From a virus, in IMG/VR virus record IMGVR_UViG_3300029913_000810, positions 1 to 21,110 of that record: a stretch of 21,110 nt of DNA; one strand, 5' to 3'. A program made the position numbers and the translations under genes. This document shows, piece after piece, positions 1 to 5,044 of this stretch. Under the pieces are notes generated by a model that was given only the letters and a program-made list of their open reading frames with translations, was not told the origin of the DNA and did not search any database. The stretch's first letter is position 1; each line of letters begins with the position of its first letter.

Positions 1-25
1 GGTCGTTCGTTTAGCGGGCATACCT

Positions 26-31
26 TATAAT
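26..31 (+). promoter_or_regulatory. Possible -10 box TATAAT
   Basis: A consensus TATAAT lies at 26-31. The -35 position (about 3-8) does not match TTGACA, and the upstream context is cut by the window edge. A transcript would start near 38 and run directly into the stem-loops described below. This rests on one hexamer only. Confidence 0.25.
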
Positions 32-38
32 GTACCAT

Positions 39-70
39 CGTGTGAGACTTATTTTCACACACGTTTTTCA
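39..70 (+). terminator. Imperfect stem-loop followed by T-run
   Basis: TGTGA (41-45) pairs with TCACA (55-59), with CG/CG pairing beyond a 2-nt bulge, and TTTTT follows at 64-68. It could be a weak intrinsic terminator for a gene to the left of the window, or an attenuator just downstream of the TATAAT at 26. Confidence 0.35.
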
Positions 71-93
71 ACATATTGAAACTAAAGGATTAT

Positions 94-387
94 ATGACTT
101 CAGCAAATTCTGCGCTTCAAAAACAGTCAGCCTTTGTTTTCTTCATCTTGCTGAAAACAAAAGCTTGCAAAACGCACAAAACGTATAAATTCGACTCATT
201 TTCGCACGTTCGCACACAGGTCGGTAAGCTCCGCCAGAGTGCGCGTGGGCCCTTCACCCGTGTAGCATTCTTCGATATGCTTTCAAATGATTACACGGGT
301 CGGGAAGTCCGGACACGCTCCCGCCTCCGACCGCTTGGTGGGGCAAAGTACTCTGTGGCTATCGCTCTAGTACTTTGCCCAGCGTGA
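94..387 (+). CDS. Doubtful small ORF, 97 aa
   Basis: The ATG at 94 is preceded by AAAGGA at a short spacing and lies about 60 bp after a TATAAT box, which is why I list it. The protein has no recognisable domain. Its N-terminal part is hydrophobic (residues 14-21), while its C-terminal part is read through two perfect inverted repeats (256-300, 341-380) and looks compositionally random. More likely this is a transcribed but structured non-coding segment. Confidence 0.2.
   Translation: MTSANSALQKQSAFVFFILLKTKACKTHKTYKFDSFSHVRTQVGKLRQSARGPFTRVAFFDMLSNDYTGREVRTRSRLRPLGGAKYSVAIALVLCPA
133..161. repeat. Inverted repeat, 9-bp arms
   Basis: TTTGTTTTC at 133-141 is the exact reverse complement of 153-161, with an 11-nt loop. 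It is the second of four stem-loops in the first 400 bases. Confidence 0.7.
256..300. repeat. Inverted repeat, 9-bp arms with a nested hairpin
   Basis: ACCCGTGTA at 256-264 is perfectly complementary to TACACGGGT at 292-300. Inside the 27-nt spacer, GCAT (265-268) can pair with ATGC (277-280). No T-run follows, so an intrinsic terminator is unlikely. Confidence 0.7.
341..380. repeat. Inverted repeat, 12-bp arms
   Basis: GGGCAAAGTACT at 341-352 is perfectly complementary to AGTACTTTGCCC at 369-380, with a 16-nt loop. There is no T-run on either side. It may be a structured RNA element or a protein-binding site. Confidence 0.75.
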
Positions 388-609
388 TATCGGGGTGGGG
401 TGCTGGGATGTCCAGCGTGTCGCATCTCATGGATGGAGGCTGGTGGACTCGCTCTCTCACGTCTCAGCGCGTGAGGCGATACAACCGGCTGCATAGCGCG
501 GCGCGGCTCTGTAATGGGAGTGGTGGTCGAACCAGAAAAATCTCAAAAAATGTGAAACGGCCCGGATCGCGGTTAGGCGTCCGGTCCGTGGTATCGGTGG
601 TCGGTGCGA

Positions 610-837
610 TCACTGAACAGATGCGGCGATAGGGGGGGCGCTGCGGATGATTTCGTGTATCGCGGCGGCCTTACTTTCGCGGTGGCTTCGTATATCGGCT
701 TTTAGCTGGTCAGACGCAATTTTCTCTTCTTCGCGGTCCCGCAAGCCTTTGTGTCGCCAGTAGTTTACCGCGAGTCTGATTTCCACGGGGTCGGTGAGTT
801 GCTTGAAGGCGGACTTTGTTTGTTTTTTGGTTGTCAC
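610..837 (-). CDS. Small hypothetical protein, 75 aa
   Basis: This ORF begins with GTG at 837 and encodes a charged, apparently helical protein without a recognised domain. A run rich in Arg, Glu and Lys (roughly residues 28-60) suggests a helical, possibly nucleic-acid-binding or coiled segment. Codon third positions are GC-rich like those of the recognisable genes, which is my main reason for accepting it. No clear Shine-Dalgarno precedes the GTG, so the start is uncertain. It is transcribed divergently from the gene at 954. I do not recognise the family. Confidence 0.5.
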   Translation of the reverse strand: MTTKKQTKSAFKQLTDPVEIRLAVNYWRHKGLRDREEEKIASDQLKADIRSHRESKAAAIHEIIRSAPPIAASVQ

Positions 838-911
838 AATAATAGGGTGGCGCGGCGGAAAGAAAAGTCTCAGTCTGATCTACCAAGTTGTCCAGACATT
901 CTGACGGCTCA

Positions 912-926
912 GGGACCGGCGCGGCT
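912..926. repeat. 15-bp direct repeat, copy 1 (GGGACCGGCGCGGCT)
   Basis: The same 15 bases recur at 1408-1422, and a partial form, CCACCGGCGCGGC, lies near 2532. Copy 1 sits just upstream of the gene at 954 and copy 2 just downstream of it, so the gene is bracketed. Confidence 0.65.
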
Positions 927-953
927 AATGTAAGATACAAAAGAGGTGAAAAG

Positions 954-1373
954 ATGTCATCTTCTACCGGGGCCGCACCGTGGCGCGAAAATTTGACATG
1001 GGAAATAGCGACGGGCAAACCGTCTTATCCTGCCCGACTGACCAAGGCGTCCGCCTTCTTGAGGAACGACCAACCCGCTGGGTTTGGCGTCATACTAGAC
1101 GTTCTGGACGCTGAGGCGGAACATGCTTTATTTTTGGCTTTCGAGGGCTACCGAAAAGGGTGGGACACCCACCCAAAACAACACGAAGCGATCCTTTCCA
1201 GCTACGAAGCGCAGGTTGAGGATTTTGCCCGTCGCCCGCTAGCCGAAAAACAGGGCGCGGACCCTGGGCTTGGCTCAATCATCGTGTTGAACATGGTCTG
1301 GCTTGTGTGGGCGGGGCGTATACCGAATGATAATTTCAACGGCACTCAATTCATCTGGGAAGCTGTGCGGTAA
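954..1373 (+). CDS. Hypothetical protein, 139 aa
   Basis: I choose the ATG at 954 because GAGGTG lies about 6 nt upstream; the reading frame extends further upstream but that part lacks a ribosome site. The protein is soluble, with a Trp-rich start and no signal peptide. It has a helical middle (around residues 45-90) and a hydrophobic stretch near residues 110-123 ending in a WLVWAG-like motif, too short to be a confident membrane helix. I do not recognise a family. It is flanked by copies of a 15-bp repeat and followed by the first copy of a duplicated hairpin (1433-1491), so it may be a mobile accessory (moron-like) gene. That last point is inference. Confidence 0.7.
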   Translation: MSSSTGAAPWRENLTWEIATGKPSYPARLTKASAFLRNDQPAGFGVILDVLDAEAEHALFLAFEGYRKGWDTHPKQHEAILSSYEAQVEDFARRPLAEKQGADPGLGSIIVLNMVWLVWAGRIPNDNFNGTQFIWEAVR

Positions 1374-1407
1374 GACGCGCAAAACGCCCCGCCCGCGCTT
1401 CACAAAG

Positions 1408-1422
1408 GGGACCGGCGCGGCT
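1408..1422. repeat. 15-bp direct repeat, copy 2
   Basis: This is identical to 912-926 (GGGACCGGCGCGGCT). It lies 35 bp after the stop codon of the 139-aa gene. Confidence 0.65.
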
Positions 1423-1432
1423 GAACACACCT

Positions 1433-1491
1433 CCACCCTCCCAGGCTGGCTGCCGCCACGCACAACTCTACTGTGTGTCGTCGCGGCGCGT
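1433..1491. repeat. Duplicated hairpin element, copy A
   Basis: It shares a conserved left shell (CCACCCTCCC, two variable bases, GCTGGCTGCCGC) and right shell (CGCGGCGCGT) with 1910-1967. The 24-25 nt between the shells differ, yet in both copies they can extend the stem (here CGCACA against TGTGTG). GCCGC pairs with GCGGC across the loop. It follows the end of the gene at 954-1373. Confidence 0.7.
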
Positions 1492-1555
1492 TATTGACTG
1501 GGAATTCAAACGGCGGAATGCGGAGCGGCGACGGCAGAAGGGATGAACCGGCACT

Positions 1556-1843
1556 TCATCTCAATCGGCTCAGTCGGCAGCCGCTAAAATAAATTTGGTC
1601 CGTAGGCGCAATTGGTGTACGTCTCGCGCCTCTACGACGCTCTCCGACACGCGGCGTCCACCCGGCAACCGGCTGAATGACCCGCGTAAAAGCCGCAAGA
1701 AATCCTCCCGGGTAACCCGCAGCGCGTAGGTCGCGTTTATGGAGGAGTTGTTTGCGGCCTTTCCATGGTGGGAGATAGGTGTCGCGCCACGTCGTGGCTA
1801 TTGGCTTGGTTGGAGCGGTGAGTTCAATTTCTTGGGTGGGCAT
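1556..1843 (-). CDS. Small hypothetical protein, 95 aa
   Basis: The ATG at 1843 opens a basic protein with no recognised domain. The N-terminal half has coding-like codon use; the C-terminal half is very Arg-rich and less convincing. Support comes mainly from a promoter-like twin element (1866-1887) placed 23 bp before the start. The same element precedes the minus-strand gene at 2448 at nearly the same distance. No Shine-Dalgarno is seen, as at 2448. A C-terminal frameshift or degeneration is possible. Confidence 0.4.
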   Translation of the reverse strand: MPTQEIELTAPTKPIATTWRDTYLPPWKGRKQLLHKRDLRAAGYPGGFLAAFTRVIQPVAGWTPRVGERRRGARRTPIAPTDQIYFSGCRLSRLR

Positions 1844-1865
1844 ATTTAGGAGTCGGCGGCGGGCA

Positions 1866-1887
1866 GGGAAATTCTCAGGAGATTTTT
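1866..1887 (-). promoter_or_regulatory. Twin upstream element, copy 1
   Basis: On the minus strand this reads AAAAATCTC, two bases, GAGAATTTCCC. The near-identical copy at 2472-2494 has a 3-base spacer. It is an imperfect dyad (ATCTC/GAGAA(T)). Both copies end 23-24 bp before an ATG on the minus strand, which argues for a shared promoter or operator. Confidence 0.5.
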
Positions 1888-1909
1888 ACGCGGCGTCCGC
1901 AAAGACACC

Positions 1910-1967
1910 CCACCCTCCCGCGCTGGCTGCCGCGCGACACACATCTCCTGCATGTCTCGCGGCGCGT
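1910..1967. repeat. Duplicated hairpin element, copy B
   Basis: This is the second copy of the element at 1433-1491, with the same shells and a diverged core. Here CCGCG pairs with CGCGG, and CGACA pairs with TGTC plus a bulge, so the fold is kept although the core sequence changed. Confidence 0.7.
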
Positions 1968-2058
1968 CAAAGTGGGTGAGGTGTCGTGGCTGAAATAGAA
2001 GCGGCCACCCGGCTTGGCAACGGCGGATTATTTGCGCGATCCTCTCCTCCGTCTCAAG

Positions 2059-2448
2059 CTAGTCGGTGGATCGCGCAGAAGGCCAAAGCGCATCAAGCAG
2101 ACTGGTATCGATTTCGCCGCTTTCAAATTGTTCGCCAGAGCCGTCCGGGGGGTTACCCGGCCAATCGGCGAAGTCCATCAGCGGACTGTCTAGCGCCAGA
2201 TCAATTGAGTAGAGCAACTCATAATTGCGGCCATACGGCGGGATAGCCTCTATTTCGAGTTCTGCGGATTTTGCGTTGCCCACATTATAGTCAACGGCGC
2301 TATCGTACACCTTCTCGATCCGGCCCACCAACCCCAGGCAACCCTCACGCTTTTTTGCGTAGGCGTCGGCATCGTCGCCTTCGACGACCGACATAGCGGC
2401 GGTGAATTGTTTGAGCTTGTCGTCAGAAATGGCAGTATGAGTATTCAT
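2059..2448 (-). CDS. Acidic hypothetical protein, 129 aa
   Basis: The start is taken as the ATG at 2448; the frame runs further upstream but only through the twin element at 2472-2494. The protein is acidic, with many Asp and Glu residues, especially in the last 60 residues, and no transmembrane segment. I do not recognise a family; small acidic phage proteins of this kind sometimes mimic DNA or bind host factors, but nothing here proves that. The start codon lies inside one arm of the near-palindrome CATACCAATTTGGTATG (2446-2462), so a protein bound there would block translation or transcription start. No Shine-Dalgarno is visible. The overlapping plus-strand frame at 1986-2246 is its shadow. 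Confidence 0.65.
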   Translation of the reverse strand: MNTHTAISDDKLKQFTAAMSVVEGDDADAYAKKREGCLGLVGRIEKVYDSAVDYNVGNAKSAELEIEAIPPYGRNYELLYSIDLALDSPLMDFADWPGNPPDGSGEQFESGEIDTSLLDALWPSARSTD

Positions 2449-2462
2449 ACCAATTTGGTATG
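2446..2462. promoter_or_regulatory. 17-bp palindrome over the start codon
   Basis: CATACCAA, one T, TTGGTATG is a perfect dyad around a central base. It overlaps the ATG of the minus-strand gene at 2448, as an autoregulatory operator would. It is the first of a series of palindromes running to 2755. Confidence 0.5.
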
Positions 2463-2471
2463 GGCAAGGTC

Positions 2472-2494
2472 GGGAAATTCTCAAAGAGATTTTT
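2472..2494 (-). promoter_or_regulatory. Twin upstream element, copy 2
   Basis: On the minus strand: AAAAATCTC, three bases, GAGAATTTCCC. It ends 24 bp upstream of the ATG at 2448; see the copy at 1866-1887. Confidence 0.5.
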
Positions 2495-2495
2495 C

Positions 2496-2522
2496 AGCTA
2501 GTTGCACACTGTGCAACTAGCT
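2496..2522. repeat. Perfect inverted repeat, 12-bp arms, 3-bp spacer
   Basis: AGCTAGTTGCAC at 2496-2507 and GTGCAACTAGCT at 2511-2522 are exact reverse complements around ACT. No T-run follows on either strand, so this is not an intrinsic terminator. It sits in the divergent intergenic region between 2448 (minus) and 2565/2756 (plus). Confidence 0.85.
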
Positions 2523-2564
2523 CGCCCTCGGTCCACCGGCGCGGCGCGGAAAGGCGCGGTAACC

Positions 2565-2744
2565 ATGTCACTCCACGATTACTACTTGAGAAAGCCGGAA
2601 CACCTTTCGCCGATATCGGCGAAAGGTGTTCCGGCTTCAGCAAATCTGACGGTCGGACGAAACGGCAAAGTCGTCTATATCGGCGACTCGCCAGCATACA
2701 GCCACTCGCGACTCGCGAATACAAAGACGTTAGCGACTCGCTAG
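2565..2744 (+). CDS. Possible small protein, 59 aa
   Basis: The ATG at 2565 follows a purine-rich stretch with only a weak ribosome site. The middle (residues 28-39, NLTVGRNGKVVYIG) looks protein-like, perhaps a beta hairpin. However the ORF is read straight through the 46-bp palindrome and the 25-bp-spaced repeats, so it may be open by chance. If real it would be a short DNA-associated protein encoded within its own cis elements. No family recognised. Confidence 0.35.
   Translation: MSLHDYYLRKPEHLSPISAKGVPASANLTVGRNGKVVYIGDSPAYSHSRLANTKTLATR
2592..2637. repeat. Perfect 46-bp palindrome with no spacer
   Basis: The left half (2592-2614, beginning AAGCCGGAACACC) is the exact reverse complement of the right half (2615-2637). 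The axis is in the centre of GATATC. The next bases outward (2591 A, 2638 C) break the symmetry. The 10-mer ATATCGGCGA of its right half recurs at 2677-2686 in the first 25-bp repeat. There is no T-run. The size and perfection exceed a typical operator; replication origins and protelomerase sites are known to carry such palindromes, but no protelomerase gene is visible in this window. Confidence 0.95.
2682..2743. repeat. Three palindromic repeats at exact 25-bp spacing
   Basis: The core GCGACTCGC occurs at 2683-2691, 2708-2716 and 2733-2741, an exact 25-bp period. Each core is extended symmetrically by different but complementary bases: G...C (2682-2692), C...G (2707-2717), TA...TA (2731-2743). 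The dyad is therefore conserved where the sequence is not. AT-rich segments of 7-9 bp follow each core. The arrangement resembles iterons or a cooperative operator array, directly upstream of the gene at 2756. Confidence 0.85.
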
Positions 2745-2755
2745 CATTATGCTAG
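2741..2755. repeat. 15-bp inverted repeat abutting a start codon
   Basis: CTAGCAT, T, ATGCTAG is a perfect dyad that ends one base before the ATG at 2756 and overlaps the third 25-bp repeat. It would be well placed as an operator or as an RNA hairpin controlling translation. Confidence 0.7.
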
Positions 2756-3718
2756 ATGTTAGGAATGGCCCGACGATCCACCGTTGCGCAAATCATGACG
2801 AAGGCGCGTAACATTAACCACAAAGCCCTCAGGGGCTTGAGCCTCCACTATCAACATCCTGATTATTCCTGGCAGCAGAAGTTACTCCGCTTAGCCAACG
2901 ATGAACGGCTTACAAAGCGGAAGCTCTGGCCGCGCCTGCCCGATTCGGTTGAGGCGCTACTCCAGCTTTCTTACTTGGATAACGATCAGTTTGATGAGGC
3001 GATGCAAGAGAAAGACGGACACGGCAATTACCTCATAAATAAGAAAACGGAACTGGCGACAGTGAAGGCGCTCCGCAAGTCCATCGAAGAGGGGGAGGAA
3101 TTAGACCTCTCCATTACCGGACCTCCAGTTTTCCTGTTCTGTCAAACGAGAAATGTGGGGAACTGGTTGAAGCGTGCGCAGTACCTATTCTACGAAAATA
3201 AACGGAAGAGCACATACCAAAACGTCTTCAACGGAACAGCTTTTTATCTGACACGGCCTCTAGCCGCGCAGCCAGTGCTTCATGACCTTACCGACAAGCA
3301 AGCGCAACTCATACTGGGCAAGCTGAAAGACGCCAACATAACATTAGATGCAGTAACAGTCGGCAAGAACTTCACGGTATCGGAAGAACCGGGCAAATAC
3401 ATCGATTTTCACTTTTCAAAAGAAACGAGTAAAAACGGCGTCGTGATCCATGAGCATGGGCGTACATACAGAAAATTTATCACCCCTGAACATGCAGAGA
3501 CGGTGCTTTACTACGCGGATGGAAGTCCGGTAAAGGGTGTTGAAGTCGGTTATTATAAGCCGTCGCGGCGTCAGGCAAACCACCTTGGGTCGTTACCCCT
3601 CTGGGAGATGACGGATGTTCTACCCGATGCGATTGTGCGTTACGCGGAGCGGCGAAGATTCTTTCCGAAGCCTGCGGCAGAGGAGCCGTTCCGCTACACG
3701 ACGTCCGCGTCCGCTTAA
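2756..3718 (+). CDS. Protein of unknown function, 320 aa
   Basis: A long frame with coding-like codon use, reading from ATG 2756 (alternatives: ATG 2765 and ATG 2795; none has a good Shine-Dalgarno). The N-terminus is basic, so DNA or RNA binding is possible. A Lys/Arg-rich segment lies near residues 137-152, and a His/Tyr-rich segment (HFSKETS, HEHGRTYRKF) near residues 222-245. I recognise no family and no catalytic motif. It is the only gene placed directly behind the palindrome and 25-bp repeat array. A protein that acts on that array (initiator, resolvase-like or regulator) is therefore a fair hypothesis, but only from position. Its stop codon overlaps that of the convergent AP2 gene. 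Confidence 0.85.
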   Translation: MLGMARRSTVAQIMTKARNINHKALRGLSLHYQHPDYSWQQKLLRLANDERLTKRKLWPRLPDSVEALLQLSYLDNDQFDEAMQEKDGHGNYLINKKTELATVKALRKSIEEGEELDLSITGPPVFLFCQTRNVGNWLKRAQYLFYENKRKSTYQNVFNGTAFYLTRPLAAQPVLHDLTDKQAQLILGKLKDANITLDAVTVGKNFTVSEEPGKYIDFHFSKETSKNGVVIHEHGRTYRKFITPEHAETVLYYADGSPVKGVEVGYYKPSRRQANHLGSLPLWEMTDVLPDAIVRYAERRRFFPKPAAEEPFRYTTSASA

Positions 3719-4728
3719 CCCAGCAACAAATCCAGCGCATCGACGCCTAAGGTCACGCTTACCGCTCCCCGGCTCCGTGCCGCGTCGATGGATTGGCGTA
3801 CGAGTGTGGCTACGTCCGGCACTATGAACGTGTTTGCGGGGCAGGGAATTGTTGGCACCACCGGCGATGCAATGGGCTCCACCGGCTCCACCGGCTCCAC
3901 CGGCACCGGCATTACGGGCGTAACGATGGGCTCAACGATCTCCCGCAGCGCAGCCTTGGGCGCTGGGGCAGCGGCGGGGATAACCGGGGGCGGGTGCTTG
4001 GGTCCCGGCTTCGCGTGCGGTTTAGCGCCGGTGCCTTTCGGCGGGCCGGTTATTGCGAAGTAGTCGCTCTGATTCTTCTCGCCATCTCGCGGAAAGTTGT
4101 ATCTCCTGCTGGCTGGATCGGCAGCTTGGGTGCGCATACACGAATCGTAATGTTGCGCCGCTTCCAGTTCGGTCGGGAAGGTTTGCATTCTGATCATCTG
4201 GCCGTTGCCTAGCGAACCTTGCACCATCCACGACTTACCCTTCTTGGATACGCCAAGGTATTGGCTCGACCTTGGCTTACCTAGCGGTGCGATCACCGGC
4301 TTCGCTTTGGGCGGCGGCTCACCTGCCCAACGCTCGACGTACTCCGGGTCGAGTGTGCCGCCATCATCTTGAAGCTCCCGCGCTAACTCTTCCTGGTCCT
4401 CTTCCGATAGCGGCTCATCGTCATCTTCATCGGCTTCTACGGCTCTATCATCCTCACTCTCTTCCGGGTCGGATGTGATGATTTCGGCGTTCACTGTGGC
4501 GTCGGCAGCTTCCCTATCGCCGTCTATTTCAGCGCGGAGTTCATTGGATAACACATAGAGTGGTCCCTTCCGCTTGATCAAGCCCTCGTTCGATAGCGAG
4601 TCAAGATACACGCCCAAGTCCTTCTTTGGTAAGCTGGAGACCGCCTGGAGCCGTGACTCGCTCAAGCCGTCGCTTGCGCCGGTCAGAGCCTTTACGATTG
4701 CCGCTTCATGACGATCACTAAAGAACAT
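3715..4728 (-). CDS. Winged-helix / AP2-domain fusion protein, 337 aa
   Basis: Residues 1-60 look like a winged helix (a LSESRLQAVSSLPKKDLGVY recognition region followed by GLIKRKGPLYVLS). Residues 80-125 are a strongly acidic linker. Residues 154-213 match the AP2 DNA-binding domain: S-Q-YLGVSKKGKSW at the start, TFPTELEAAQHYD in the middle and RRYNFPRD at the end. Residues 225-305 are rich in Pro, Ala and Val and include a VEP repeat encoded by a 9-bp tandem repeat. AP2 domains in phages usually accompany HNH homing nucleases; here there is no nuclease, so a regulator or DNA-organising protein is more likely. GGAG precedes the ATG, which lies 2 bp after the upstream gene's stop, so it is operonic with it. 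It is the last gene of the minus-strand replication operon. Confidence 0.9.
   Translation of the reverse strand: MFFSDRHEAAIVKALTGASDGLSESRLQAVSSLPKKDLGVYLDSLSNEGLIKRKGPLYVLSNELRAEIDGDREAADATVNAEIITSDPEESEDDRAVEADEDDDEPLSEEDQEELARELQDDGGTLDPEYVERWAGEPPPKAKPVIAPLGKPRSSQYLGVSKKGKSWMVQGSLGNGQMIRMQTFPTELEAAQHYDSCMRTQAADPASRRYNFPRDGEKNQSDYFAITGPPKGTGAKPHAKPGPKHPPPVIPAAAPAPKAALREIVEPIVTPVMPVPVEPVEPVEPIASPVVPTIPCPANTFIVPDVATLVRQSIDAARSRGAVSVTLGVDALDLLLG
3875..3901. repeat. 9-bp tandem repeat inside the AP2 gene
   Basis: GGCTCCACC occurs three times in tandem (3875, 3884, 3893) and is followed by a degenerate copy. It keeps frame and encodes the PVEPVEPVEP run of the C-terminal Pro-rich segment. Confidence 0.8.
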
Positions 4729-4730
4729 GG

Positions 4731-4976
4731 TTAGGCTCCCTGTTGCTGTTGTTTAGGTGCGTTTACCCTGGCACTGTAGACAGGTTCACCGCCCTCTATG
4801 ATGGACTCCACTAGCACTCGCGCCTTGGTTAGGAACTTCACGCTGGTCCTGACTAATGGCAACGTCCGGTAACCGGTGAGCTTTTGAATCTGGGCGAGGG
4901 TCAATGGCTCCAGGCTGTGGGCTACCACGTTTTTCACAAACCGTTCGCAGGGCGTCAAATCTTTTATGCTGTTCAT
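4731..4976 (-). CDS. Small winged-helix protein, 81 aa
   Basis: The pattern is that of a compact winged helix: a first helix at residues 9-20 and a helix-turn-helix around residues 24-50 (LTLAQIQKLTGYRTLPLVRT). The wing ends in GGEPVYSARVN and a Gln-rich tail follows. The layout resembles the first 60 residues of the next gene, so the two may be paralogous DNA-binding modules. The start ATG overlaps the TGA of the 16-aa ORF upstream (ATGA), and no independent Shine-Dalgarno is seen, so translation is probably coupled. It likely regulates or assists the replication operon in which it lies. Confidence 0.85.
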   Translation of the reverse strand: MNSIKDLTPCERFVKNVVAHSLEPLTLAQIQKLTGYRTLPLVRTSVKFLTKARVLVESIIEGGEPVYSARVNAPKQQQQGA

Positions 4977-5023
4977 TGGTCGTCCGGGTCGAGGAGGATG
5001 TCGTCGGGGTCATTGCTTCTCAT
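4973..5023 (-). CDS. Tiny 16-aa acidic ORF, translationally coupled
   Basis: ATG at 5023 is preceded by AAGGAG at ideal spacing, the best ribosome site in this operon. It encodes MRSNDPDDILLDPDDQ and ends at TGA 4975-4973, overlapping the ATG of the winged-helix gene. The repeated DPDD motif and strong acidity are notable. It may be a real micropeptide or simply a leader that loads ribosomes for the downstream gene. Confidence 0.55.
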   Translation of the reverse strand: MRSNDPDDILLDPDDQ

Positions 5024-5044
5024 GGGTTGTTTTCTCCTTGGTTG

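Larger units (their letters stand above)
1..609. other. Repeat-rich left end, mostly without a convincing gene
   Basis: This stretch carries a possible promoter, one doubtful ORF (94-387) and a series of hairpins listed separately. It is AT-rich up to about 240 and GC-rich afterwards. From 388 to 609 I see only overlapping low-quality ORFs and a 6-bp hairpin, CTCACG/CGTGAG, at 456-475. A tandem TTCGCAC at 201-216 resembles the TGTGCGAACA repeats at 10741-10799, read on the other strand. Confidence 0.5.

Noticed and set aside
201-220. LexA-type SOS box in the TTCGCAC repeats
   Set aside because: The spacing does not fit GTTC-N7-GTTC or GAAC-N4-GTTC.
1986-2246. Plus-strand ORF of 86 aa
   Set aside because: It runs antisense to the better-supported acidic gene at 2059-2448, has an odd composition and no family resemblance.
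2494-2724. Minus-strand ORF of 76 aa
   Set aside because: It shares the peptide KPEHLSPISAKGVP with the plus-strand ORF only because the 46-bp palindrome reads the same on both strands.
2682-2743. CRISPR array from three equal-period repeats
   Set aside because: Cores are only 9 bp, the intervening 16 bp are partly similar AT-rich segments, and no cas gene is present.
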